In this document: piece by piece, positions 20,660 through 29,744 of the stretch
How the letters are laid out: the number at the start of each line of letters is the position of its first letter
How positions within the stretch are numbered: the first letter of the stretch is position 1
From: Diplonema papillatum
Taxonomy: Eukaryota > Euglenozoa > Diplonemea > Diplonemida > Diplonemidae
Assembly (NCBI GenBank): GCA_030068145.1
Contig: JAPJBO010000345.1
Span: 154,815 to 218,814 of the forward strand
Length of the DNA stretch: 64,000 nt
Reading direction: 5' to 3'
Translations under genes and position numbers: made by a program
Notes under the pieces: model-generated
What the model saw: only the letters and a program-made list of their open reading frames with translations
What the model was told of the DNA's origin: nothing
Database searches by the model: none

Positions 20660-21690
20660 GAGTCATTTGCAAGCAAATGAGTACCACACTATGCCAGCTT
20701 TTCGCTACGTGACTCCAGAAGGGTCACTTTTTCCGCGCTTTCGGCGCGGCGCAACTCTAGTCGGTTGCAGCTGTTGTTGGCAGTTGCTCACGATCTCATA
20801 ATCCGAAAAGGAATCGGAGTCTTCGCTTTCTCGCTTGCGCCGATAGGCACGCCGCGATGCGGAGGACGTGAGCAGCCGGGAAGAGCCGGCGGGAGGGCGC
20901 GATCGTTGTGTGACCCGTGGAGGGTCGGAGCCAGAATCAGAAAAAGGGCCCGAGTCAGGGCCTGCCATCGAAGAGGGCCGGGCGGGGCCGGGTGGGCGCG
21001 GAGTGTTCGGGCCGGCGAGGCCAGTGCCGTCGTCGCCGAGATCGGCGCGTCGTCGTCGTGCGCGCAGCCCGGCTGCGGGAGAGGCCGTGGGGGTGCAAGG
21101 CGCGGGTCGCTTCCTGCCTGCTGGCGGGGCGTCCGCCTTCTCCGGCCACGGCTGGTAGGTGTCCCCGGTGGGGACGGCGTGCGCCGCTTCCGGCCTGTGA
21201 GGCCGTCGCTCTCGCCGCGACCGCCACCGCCGCCGCGACCGCCACCGCCGCCGCCGCCGCGACCGCCACCGCGTGCGCCGCCGCGTGCGCGGCCGCGACC
21301 AGTGCCGCGGCCGCCGCCTCCGTCTCCGCCACTGTTGTCTCCGCCGCCCCGGCCGCCGCGGCCGCGGCCACGGCCGCGGCCGCCATGACCACCGCCACCC
21401 CCGTCGCCACTGCTGCTGTCGCGGCCAGCACCACCCCTGTGATGCCCCCGTCCGCAGCACGCGTCGGCGTTCGGGCAGGTCCCACATCGCGTCAGCCGAT
21501 GCGCCCGGCAGCACTGAATGCGCAGGCCGTCGTCCGGGCGGTGGTGCACCTGGCAGCACTGGTCAACTACAAGGCTGTAGTTTCTTCGCATGCCAGTGCA
21601 CACCGCGCACTTCTGCTTTGCGCAGGCATCGCAGACCGACTGCGTGCAGGGACAACCGGTATTTCTGGAGTTGGCTCCCCTCTTTCACGC
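20660..21690 (-). CDS. Cys/His-rich protein with RG-rich tail (retroposon Z2-type ORF), probably 5'-truncated
   Basis: The minus frame from about 21660 to 20788 encodes four CxxC-like clusters (CPC, CDACAKQKCAVC, QCCQVHH, QCCRAHRLTRCGTC), then CCGRGHH, then a long Gly/Arg-rich tail and a Ser/Pro/Arg-rich end. The arrangement suggests tandem zinc-binding units followed by an RNA-binding tail. A second copy of the QCC...HH..LTRC unit occurs at 26160-26760, in the same orientation, inside an independent insertion. The frame starts where the hAT transposase frame ends and overlaps its last codons, so it may be a retroposon inserted in the transposase's 3' end or a frame-shifted C-terminal extension. 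No known family comes to mind. The plus-strand poly-Pro/Ala frames here are shadows. Confidence 0.5.
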
Positions 21691-23971
21691 CCGCGAACTT
21701 ACCTACCAGGTCAGCGTTTCTTCGGAGAAATAGCTGGTCGGTAAAGGTTATGGCTTTTGCACGGCTCTTATTCTTTGTGTCCATATGCGACATGACTGAG
21801 AACACTGAGTCGACCCCAGTTACGCTCAGTGGGATGCACATGAGTGAAAGGACGACTCTGGATAGAGCTGGGTATTTTTTCTTGTTCACAACCCAGAAGT
21901 CTCTTGCGTCCTCGTGCGCGGTGCCTTCCTGAAAAGTTGTTTTTAAGTAGGTCTGGAGTTCAGCAAACACCTGAGCATCGCCAAAGTGTTTTGGAAACAC
22001 TTCTTTCCAATCCTCCTGTGTGGCTGACACAATCTCCGGCGGAATTTGGTCGAGGACAAGGGCTACCGGGTAAAACGTCTCAAGGTACAAGAAGACTTTT
22101 TGACTAGTGTATGTATCCCATGCGCACTGCAGCAGTTTCTGCTCCTCGGGAAGAGCCTCCACAATTGCCCGGTCAACTTCCGCACGAACCAAATGCGCTG
22201 TGGAACGCCCGTTTGGATTACACGCCCGCTGAACAAACTTTTTGATGCTTTGGTACCCAGAATTCATTTTGCGCATTTGGCCCAAGGTCTCTGTCTTTTC
22301 TTTGTCATCCCCCATAAGGGTTGCTAATTGCCGTACTGAGATTGGCTTGTTTTGTCGCTGCATTTCTGACAGAAGGAAACCGCACAGCTGCGCTTCCCTT
22401 TCCACTACATGCTCACACACATCAAACAGAGCACTCCACCTTGTTTCGCAGGTTGTTCGAGCTGCGTTTGCTTCGACAACCTCAACGTCTGCAAGCACGT
22501 TTTCTGATACGAGTTCCTGGATCCGCGTGTCTGCCTCGGTAACAAGGTCTTTATCCTTCACATCAGGCAGCAGGTTGCCGAGCAATTTCTTGGGCGTCGA
22601 GTACTTGATATCGACAAGTTCACGCCCCTTCTGCAGCTTAGAAAGTTCAACTCGCTTCTCTTGATGTTCTGTCTCGTGTTTTTTGGTGAATGATGCCTGA
22701 AATTCGACCCATCTGGTCTTTCGTGGGGTTCTGTCTCCGCCAAAGATCTGGCTAAATGATAAACCGGCCGCAGCAGCCTTAGGATAGCGTTCAGGGTAAA
22801 AATCTCGAAAGGTTTTGTTGAGATGATGCCCAAAACACCAGACAACAGTCAAACTCTCACTTAATTTGGCCAGGCGTTGATTCATCGGGCACCGGTCCAG
22901 ATTTACGAACGAAACTGTGATCGAGTACTGCTGTTCGACCTTGTCAATAAGCTGCTGGACCTCTTCTGCGTTATATGAATCACCGGAATTGAGCGAATCG
23001 ACAGTCAGGAGGATCACATTTTCATGGGTGTATCCCGTGACTCCCATGAGCGGAACGTTGATACCTCGCGCAGTCGTCCCGTCGAGCCCTAGTCCGAGAA
23101 GTTGCCCCTTGACGTGCTGTTTAATGCACGCTTCGGAGACACGGCAGTGCTCTCGAAGCCGAGTCAAGAGCGCTCGGCCTGTCGGAATTTTAGATGAGTC
23201 CACGAAGTGCTTTCGCAACGGAAGGAGAGCGACGTCCGCTTGTCCTCTAGAGAGGCCGGCTAAGCAAAATGCGTACGACAGGTCTTCCAGAAATGCTGGA
23301 AAATCAGAGGGTTGAAGATTAGTACTCGTGGGCAGAAACGTTTGCTTTGCTGTTGGGTTGCTCTTGTTCACAGGTGCTTTAATGTTTTGTGTGTGCCGCT
23401 GGGACTTGCAGTGGTTCGTTATCACGGTGACCACTTTGTGATTGACGACGCAATCACAGACATTGCAGAAGAGGACCTTAGCGTCGGGGTGTTTTTCCTC
23501 TTATCCGCCCTTAGCCTGCATCGTCAGGTCGCCCAGTCTCTTGACTGACATATGATTCTTCACGCCCGCGAGAGCCAGGCGTGATTCTGGTGTCACCAAA
23601 CACCTCTTCGAATTGTCTACAACCTTTTTCAGATCTTCGATAATTTGCTTCGGCTTCATTAGTTCCGACTTTCCCTTCTTCCGCTCGGGCTTCTCCTTCT
23701 TTTTTGCGGACTTATCCTTCTTCGCGTTGGGCTCGTCGTCGTCTTCTTCATCTTCCTCCACGGCACCTCGAGCTCTTTTCTTTGGCACTTGCTTCGTTTC
23801 GGCCTTCTTTTTGTCCTTCTTTTCTGACTTCTTCTTTGCCTTCACATCGTCACTGGAGGCATCTTCTGATTCAATGGTGTCTTCTTCTACAATATCTTCC
23901 TCTGTTTTCGCTTTCTTCAGCTCTTCTGCCAAGACCCGAGCGCGACTCGGTGGGTTGGGCTTCCTGCCCAT
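21563..23971 (-). pseudogene. hAT transposase with one in-frame stop
   Basis: One minus-strand frame runs from ATG 23971 to 21563, broken only by TAA at 23501-23503. The first part (156 aa, MGRKPNPPSRARVLAEELKK) is Lys/Glu-rich. Right after the stop comes a BED-like zinc finger (FCNVCDCVV...NHCKSQRH), then the catalytic core with LGLDGTTARGINVPLMGVTGY and VSFVNLDRCP. The hAT C-terminal dimerisation region (DFWVVNKKKYPALSRVVLSL...VFSVMSH) ends the protein. Total length about 800 aa fits autonomous hAT transposases. Such enzymes cut and paste the element through its TIRs. The stop implies loss of function, an unrecognised intron, or read-through. The C-terminus is overlapped by the Cys-rich segment. 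The promoter side faces the nested MULE. Confidence 0.85.
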
Positions 23972-24009
23972 AGTTCTTCCCCTTTTCTCCTAAGCTGGTG
24001 CGTGTTTTC

Positions 24010-24200
24010 AGACAAGGTTCTGTTGGCGATTATTAGATTATTAGAAATTATTAGAAATTATTACCAGGTAATAATAATGATTAGAAATTATTAGAAATTA
24101 TTAGTTATTACCCATTGTTAGATCTAATAATACGTAATAATCGGGCTAATAATATCTAATAAAATCTAATCAAATCTAATAATAATTATTACATGCCAAC
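24010..24200. repeat. AT-rich TTATTAGAAATTATTAG repeat tract
   Basis: Imperfect tandem and inverted copies of ATTAGAAATTATTAG and TAATAATATCTAAT lie just upstream of the transposase start and before the MULE. They may include one terminus of the nested MULE. A perfect 14-bp-arm hairpin CTCCGGATAAGGA/TCCTTATCCGGAG follows at 24218-24249. Confidence 0.6.
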
Positions 24201-24202
24201 CG

Positions 24203-25790
24203 TGATTATTGTCGGACTCCGGATAAGGACAAAGTTCCTTATCCGGAGCCGAAGTTTTGGAATAAACCTTTGTATGGGCTCACTAGTTTCTAAAAGGGCC
24301 TTTGTATGGACAGCAGAGTTTTGCAAAATACCCTTGTATGGACACAAGGTTTGCAAAATCCCCTTGAATGGACAGAAGATTCTGAACAAATACCCTTGTA
24401 TGGACACACACATTCTCAAAAGGGACCTTGTATGGACAGACTTTTTTGGTCCCTTATATGGACGGCAGATGTTCAAAAATACCCTTGTATGGAGAACCTA
24501 CCCTTATATGGACGCCGTACTTTCGAAAAGTCCCTTGTATGGACGACATACTTTTGAAAGGTCCCTTGTATGGACACCTGACTTTTGAAAAGTCCCTTGT
24601 ATGGACACCTGACTTTTGGAAAGTCCCTTGTATGGACACCTGACTTTTGAAAAGTCCCTTGTATGGACGGCATACTTTTGCAAAGACCCTTGTATGGACA
24701 CCTGACTTTTGAAAAGACCCTTGTATGGACGACGTATTTTCGAATACCCTGGTGCACTATTGTGTCTGGAAGCCTGCTCTCCATTGCAAACTTGTGTGGA
24801 CGACGTACTCGAATACCCCTGTGCACTATTGTGAGCTGCATTGCGTAAAACTCTGTTGGCAAAACCGGGTCTTTGGCGTCTGAGACGAACGAGACGGACT
24901 CCGGGAATGCATCAGACAACGAAGACGAAGACGAAGATGAAGATGAAGACGAAGACGAAGCTGTTGGGACTGCCCCTGTGTCACCGGACACAACTTCTGT
25001 GTTGCCAGTGGTGGGTGCACTTTTTCCATCGGCCGACAGTTTTTTTGAACGGGTGCTAACGGTCTGTTACCTTCAGCGACGAAGCTCCGGCGTTCACAGA
25101 GAGCAACCCGTATTTTGCTGCCATCAGAGCAGTAGATCCGGACTCGCGTAGTCGGGTGTACACCAAGCGCGATGAAGAAGGCAGGCGGTTTACATTTTGT
25201 TTCCTGGCCTTCGGGGCCGCGATCCGTGCGACCGCCCACGTGGTCCCACTGATAAGCATTGACGCCGCGCACATGGAAAGGGGGGGGGTGCTTTTCAGTG
25301 CTGTTGGCATCGACGCCAACCTCGGCACAATTCCCATTACGCTTTGGGAACCACGGAAGATACAGAGTCATGGTCTCGATTCCTTCAAAATCTGAGCGAA
25401 ATACACGCTGGCAGCAACTTTGGCCTCATTTCTGACAGGGACAAAGGACTCGAGGCTGCTGTGGAAGGGGTTCTCCCCAGGACACCGAACTTACTTTGCC
25501 GGGAACACATAAAGCGGAACGTGGTTTCTTCTCTGGATTGTTCTGACACGGCATGATGTCGCTCTTTGATGCCTTTTCATACCCTTTCCACTCAGAATGT
25601 GAAGGCTCCAATTTCACCGCAGCTTTGCTAATGTGTACATGGGTGAACCCCAACATCAGATCATTCCACGGGTCGACGTGCAGCAAGCAGGTTTCACTAC
25701 ACCGTACAAGGGACTTTTCCAAAGTCAGATGTCCATACAAGGGACTTTTTCAAAGTCAGGTGTCCATACAAGGGACTTTACCCTATTGTA
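24203..25790 (+). mobile_element. MULE (family A) with minisatellite ends, nested in the hAT element
   Basis: The left end is an array of about 18 copies of a ~28-bp unit (CCTTGTATGGACACCTGACT...) at 24265-24800. Two or three inverted copies at 25700-25785 form the right end. Between them lie pieces of a MULE transposase (25069-25553). The element is non-functional: the transposase is frame-shifted and only its central part remains. Exact ends and the 9-bp duplication were not resolved. Confidence 0.7.
25069..25553 (+). pseudogene. MULE transposase core fragment
   Basis: Frame 1 gives FTESNPYFAAIRAVDPDSRS, RRFTFCFLAFGAA, then VVPLISIDAAHMERGGVLFS and VGIDANLGTIPITLW. A +1/-1 shift near 25345 continues with TTEDTESWSRFLQNL, NFGLISDRDKGLEAAVEGVL and LLCREHIKRNV. 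This is the MULE DDE core: the first Asp (ISIDAAH), the second Asp (LISDRDKG) and the C..H metal-binding end. N-terminal zinc-finger and C-terminal parts are missing. Confidence 0.8.
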
Positions 25791-25937
25791 AATTATTGTA
25801 CATTCTTGTACATTATTGTAAATTATTGTAAATTATTGTATTATTGTACAGTATTGTATACAATAATATACGAAAATCTGTACAGTAAAAATACAATAAA
25901 ATACAATAAACGATTCGTATCACAACCGTGGCAGATC

Positions 25938-26087
25938 GAGGAGGCGCTGCTCGGGGGAGAGCCGCTCTACGGGGTCGCCCTCGACTTTGCGAAATATTTT
26001 GACCGCGTGCCGCAGGAGCAGTGTCAAGCTCGTCGAGGGTATGGGGATGCACGACAGGGTTCTGGCCCCCCTCTGCGACATCTACAA
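25938..26087 (+). pseudogene. Family-Z LINE remnant, part 2 (RT motif A)
   Basis: IEEALLGGEPLYGVALDFAK continues the LINE frame interrupted at 20437, with the RT catalytic Asp in VALDFAKYFD. A frameshift then leads into KLVEGMGMHDRVLAPLCDIY, which corresponds to RLAGDLGLHNRVLKPLRAIY at about 61.94 kb. It ends at the next insertion (26088). Confidence 0.85.
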
Positions 26088-26771
26088 AAGTGTAAATTTG
26101 TTGCATTAGTGTGATTGCCAGGCTTCGACTACCCTGAGCAACGCACTATGCACACTCCGTGTCTACGTCACAGCAGATGGAACGCGTCTGTTGCGCCGCC
26201 GCGGAGGCGGCCTACGAGTGGGTGTCATCGTGGCCTCCTGGCCGGAGCCATCGTAGGATGACCCTTCGCTCGTTTCTTCGCGTTTGTGTCGGTTCGCGCG
26301 TCGGATGGACGCAGCCGGGGGCTGCGCATTGGGCGGCGTTCGTCGGGCGGGGGTGTTGGCCCGGAGTTGCGGCGTTGGCAGTTGAGTGCGTCGGCGCCGG
26401 CGCGCTGGGGGGGTGCGCGGGACGGAAGGGTCCTCCGCAGCACGCCGCCGCAGCGGCGCCGCGCGATCGATCGTTGGTGAGTCTCCATGGCCGGAGCCAG
26501 AGGATTCCTCGCTCGTCTCCCCGCGTTTGCGTCGGAGCCCGCGTCGGGGCGCTGCCGGTGCCGGTTGCGGTCCCGGCGAAGGTGCAGGTTCCTCGTTCTC
26601 GTCGTCGGCGTCGTCTGGCCGGTCTCCCGCCCGGTGGTGGCCACTCCGGCAGCACACGGAGGCATTGGCGCAGCCGCCGCAACGCGTCAGGTGGTGCGCT
26701 CTGCAGCACTGCGTGAGGACACCGTCACCGGGCTCGTGGTGGTCCCGGCAACATTGCTCCGGCGTGCGCTG
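26088..26771 (-). mobile_element. Z2 retroposon copy (5'-truncated) with perfect 8-bp target duplication
   Basis: ATCTACAA flanks the insert at 26080-26087 and 26772-26779. On the minus strand it reads from inside the Cys/His-rich domain (QCCRAHHLTRCGGCANASVC), through a Pro/Arg-rich tail, to a 3' end CAATCACACTAATGCAAC. No inverted ends are present, and the break is inside the coding part, so target-primed reverse transcription with 5' truncation is the best explanation. The 3' end is shared with the copy ending at 34935. The encoded C-terminus (Ser/Arg/Pro-rich) differs from the copy in the hAT element, so at least two subfamilies exist. Confidence 0.75.
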
Positions 26772-27355
26772 TGATCTACAATATCTATGCGCGTGGGAAA
26801 GACCTTCGAGGTCACAAACGGCATCCTGCAGGGGTGCCCACTAGGTGTCATCCTGATCAACGCGCTGCTCTCCGTGTTGACAAGGTGCATAGAGGCGGAG
26901 ACACGAGAGTAGAAAGTGAGTCCTACGCAGACGACATGACCCTGCTCTCGAACCTACGGGAAGAGTGTGTGCAGCTCGGCCTGGTCCTGGTGGACGAGCT
27001 CTGCCGACTGACCGGGATGAAGCTCAAGGTGCAGAAGACGCACGCCTTCAGCACGCAGCCGAAGTACAAGGCCACTCTGACAGTTGGCAACGAGACCCTC
27101 AGGACAGTGAGCGAGCTCGTGAGTAGGTGGCCGCGTGCGCACCAGTCGGGCGCGGAAAGTATCGGATGCAACGTTCGACGAACGGCGCGAGGAGGTGGAG
27201 CGCCTGGCCGCCCTCCCCCTGTCCTTCCTGCAGAAGTCAGAGCTGGCGTCGATGTCGATGGTGTTTACGGTACGCCGTTCGCGGTGCCGACGGTGAGAAG
27301 GATGAACCGTTTTGCCGCATCGCTCGTGCGGGGGCTGTGAGGTACTGCGCGGAAC
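26772..27355 (+). pseudogene. Family-Z LINE remnant, part 3 (RT motifs B to thumb)
   Basis: Shifted frames give VTNGILQGCPLGVILINALL, then ESYADDMTLLSNL with the YADD box, GMKLKVQKTHAFST, and after a further shift ALPLSFLQKSELASMSM and VRRMNRFAASLVRGL. These match the intact ORF at 62.04-62.6 kb in order. The rest of the LINE (zinc knuckle and C-terminus) is absent. 27356-27640 contains a short direct repeat of CAAACGCCGGACTG and no gene. Confidence 0.8.
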
Positions 27356-27644
27356 TTGTGCGCAAGTTGCGACCTCCTGTTGTAAATTGCACAAACGCCG
27401 GACTGGGCAAAAAGGTTCGGGTTTGCGCAAACGCCGGACTGAGCAGAAGGTTACCTCTAGACTCGCTAAGGGTGGTCCTAACACCCATGTACTTTGCGGA
27501 ATCTATCTGTAGGCGGAGGTATCAGGGACTTTCGAGATCACCGCACAACCAGATGCGTCGTTAGATCAGCACACGGCCAAACGGCATCTTTGGGGGTAGA
27601 ACGTTATACGACATTTTGGTGGCTAAATAGACTTTTACTCAAGT

Positions 27645-28319
27645 TCAAAATAGTGCGGTAATGGGAACCGGCTTCTGGAATGGGTCAAAAGTTTGAAGTA
27701 TAGTGGTGGTAATTGGCCCGTCGTGGTGCGAAGGCATACCAAGGATGTTGTAAGCATTCACGGCGCTGTTCAGGGCTGTCTCTGACTCCTCCAAGCCGAA
27801 GGATTCCAGCGATCGATAGAAAGCCTTGAACCTCTCTTTGGAAAGGTAACCATTTCCGGCGACATCCAGCTCCGCGAACTTTGACCGCAGCTCGTCGTCT
27901 GTGAGGGGGACACCAGAAACATCATGAACTCTGTACTCAGGCAACAGCAGCTCTCCGCTGCACGCATGCAGCGGCAAACTTCGTCCCAAAACAAGTGTGT
28001 CCTCTGTCCCTGAGCCCGGTGACGTTGACGCGACGACCGCTGCAGCTTGCCCGTGGCTGGCTTTTTTTCGGCGAGCCAGCTCGTTTCGGGCAAGCTTTTT
28101 GCGCACCATCGTCTGAATTAGAATGGCGCTCTCGTTAAGGTGGTCGGTGCCTAGCTGTCGAGTAAACGAGTGCTTCTTGTCGTCAGACTTTCTCCTGAGC
28201 AGTGATTTGGCACTGCACGAACGAGCCAGGCATTGAATCTTCAGAACAGACGAATAGTGAACATCGCTGTGCAACGGGTGTGTTTCGGAATGTTTCGAGA
28301 CTGGAGGTCCTATGAACAT
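27645..28319 (-). CDS. IQ-motif and EF-hand protein, 3' exon
   Basis: The minus-strand frame ends at TAA/TAG near 27645. Two IQ-type calmodulin-binding helices are visible (VLKIQCLARSCSAKSLLRRK and AILIQTMVRKKLARNELARR). A Ser/Ala linker follows, then an EF-hand (LRSKFAELDVAGNGYLSKER, with loop D-x-A-x-N-G-Y-L-x-x-E) and a helical end. The likely role is a calcium/calmodulin-responsive scaffold or regulator. The first about eight residues (MFIGPPVS) derive from a 63-bp repeat (28296-28358) that also occurs at 57085-57147, so the listed ATG is probably not the real start. The conserved exon more likely begins after an AG between 28240 and 28300, with upstream exons outside or lost. Coding is convincing, gene boundaries are not. 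Confidence 0.75.
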   Translation of the reverse strand: MFIGPPVSKHSETHPLHSDVHYSSVLKIQCLARSCSAKSLLRRKSDDKKHSFTRQLGTDHLNESAILIQTMVRKKLARNELARRKKASHGQAAAVVASTSPGSGTEDTLVLGRSLPLHACSGELLLPEYRVHDVSGVPLTDDELRSKFAELDVAGNGYLSKERFKAFYRSLESFGLEESETALNSAVNAYNILGMPSHHDGPITTTILQTFDPFQKPVPITALF

Positions 28320-28358
28320 GCAATGTGAATAGCCTCTATTCGAGCCAACCCGGCTTTT
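28296..28358. repeat. 63-bp repeat P, copy 1
   Basis: Identical to 57085-57147 (CGAGACTGGAGGTCC ... GAGCCAACCCGGCTTTT). Here it abuts the IQ/EF-hand exon. The second copy abuts the truncated end of the LINE array. Confidence 0.9.
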
Positions 28359-28396
28359 GATGTTGCGAAAGTGTATAGTTCCATCTGGTCCAGACG

Positions 28397-28492
28397 AAAA
28401 TATCGGGGAGTATCGGGGAGTTTCGGGGAGTTTCGGGGAATTTCGGGGAGTTTCGGGGAAATTCGGGGAAATTCGGGGAGTTTCGGGGTATT
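28397..28492 (+). repeat. TTTCGGGGAG decamer tandem repeat
   Basis: About nine copies of (T/A)TTCGGGGA(G/A) occur in direct tandem. No gene is supported between 28500 and 28980. Confidence 0.85.
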
Positions 28493-28984
28493 TCCTTCGT
28501 GGCGACCACTTTCCCTGCAGCCGGCCTTGGCGAAGGCGGGGAGGGGGCTACGCTATTATGGCCCTACCTTGCGCAGAGCGGTCCCGTGTTTGGCTATGCC
28601 CCGAAGACGAAGATGGAGGCTGAGAAGGAAGGACAGACTGGGAGGTACAGGTTGGCACGGTTTGACACACACAGGTAGCGACAGGATCCGCTGCGGCAAG
28701 GAGAGCAGGAACTGTTCCACCAGAGCACCAGAGGTACAGAGACAATGCTCGTGCGTTTCTTTTTCTCTCTTGTTCCGTTTCAGCAAAGATCTCCTTCATT
28801 GGCCGCCTGGCATTGTTTGCACTACAAGACGCATTTCATTCGCTCTTCTTGATTCCTTGCAGTGGCTTACTTGCAGCTAAGTCGACTCGACAGCTTGAGA
28901 GAGACAGCATGACGATGGTGGCAATGAGGATTGAACCCGAGACAGGAAACGAATACAATTTGTGTTGCAATCACTACCAAATGC

Positions 28985-29275
28985 AAATTAGTGACCAACT
29001 GGGAAAGAAGTTGCAAATGAGTGATGTATCGGGAAAGAAGTTGTAAATGAGTGATGTATCGGGAAAGAAGTTGCAAATGAGTGATGTATCGGGGAAAAAG
29101 TTTAAATGAGTGATGTATTGGGAAGAAGTTGCAGGTGGGTGATGTTTCGGGAAAGAAGTTGTAAATGAGTGATGTATTGGGAAAGAAGTTGACCGTGTGT
29201 GATGTATTGGGAAAGAAGTTGCGAATGAGTGATGTATTGGGAAAAAGGATGCGAATGAGTGATGTATAGGGAATC
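28985..29275 (+). repeat. ~30-bp minisatellite, GAGTGATGTATCGGGAAAGA unit
   Basis: About ten copies of a unit reading GTTGCAAATGAGTGATGTAT plus CGGGAAAGAA are present. No inverted partner array was found within the window, unlike the arrays at 24.2, 29.8, 35.1 and 37.2 kb. It may be one end of a broken MULE-like element. Confidence 0.85.
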
Positions 29276-29284
29276 CACCCCAAC

Positions 29285-29402
29285 TTTTTTTCAGAGTTGA
29301 AGTGGCAGCGGTTACACTTGGCACATGGCTGCATGATGGCAGGAGAAATGGCACCTGCCATGCGCCCTGGCGGCTCGCCGGCAATTCCAGTCTCTCTCTC
29401 AG
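29285..29402 (+). repeat. Dispersed repeat S, uninterrupted copy
   Basis: CAACTTTTTTTCAGAGTTGA ... CTGCATGATGGCAGG ... CCAGTCTCTCTCTCAG. The same sequence is found split by a transposon at 37748-37801 and 39683-39760, so this copy is the empty site for that insertion. Its right edge abuts CAGTGTGAGACTTAGCTA followed by TAGCTA microsatellite (29403-29500). Confidence 0.85.
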
Positions 29403-29744
29403 CAGTGTGAGACTTAGCTATAGCTAGCTGATAGCTAGCTATAGCTAGCTAGCTATAGCTGAAAATAGCTAAAATAGCTAAAATAGCTGACTGAGCATTT
29501 TCAACGGAAATGTCACTATTCCGACTATTTTCTCGGATTTTGTGCCGTTTTCCACAGTTTACCGGGATTTTTCAGGCAGATGATCAGCATGAGGTTCACC
29601 GTGCTACCCCCCCCCCAGGGGTGGCCCTAAGCGGCCAGATTGCGGAGTCGTTGGCAGAATCTGACCTGACCCCCCCCCCCCCCCCCCCCTATACAGGCTA
29701 TTTTCACTGTGGAGGGGGGACGCTACCTGTCACTCTCTAAGGTG

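Larger units (their letters stand above)
20438..25930. mobile_element. hAT-family DNA transposon, 5.5 kb, inserted in family-Z LINE
   Basis: The ends are inverted: ACGGTTGTGAAACGAAT on the left and ATTCGTATCACAACCGT on the right, both followed inward by TTATTGTA-type repeats. GCAGATC flanks it at 20431-20437 and 25931-25937, so the target duplication is 7-8 bp, as expected for hAT. Removing the element and one duplication joins LINE codons in frame across the site. Inside are the transposase gene (21563-23971, minus), a Cys-rich retroposon-like segment (about 20660-21690) and a nested MULE (about 24200-25790). Confidence 0.9.

Noticed and set aside
20765-21744. Long plus-strand Pro/Ala/Arg-rich ORFs
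   Set aside because: Shadows of the GC-rich Gly/Arg tail on the minus strand; the minus frame has ordered Cys/His motifs.
23501-23503. TAA as a reassigned sense codon
   Set aside because: Only one case, in a transposon. Other genes here give no sign of reassigned stops.
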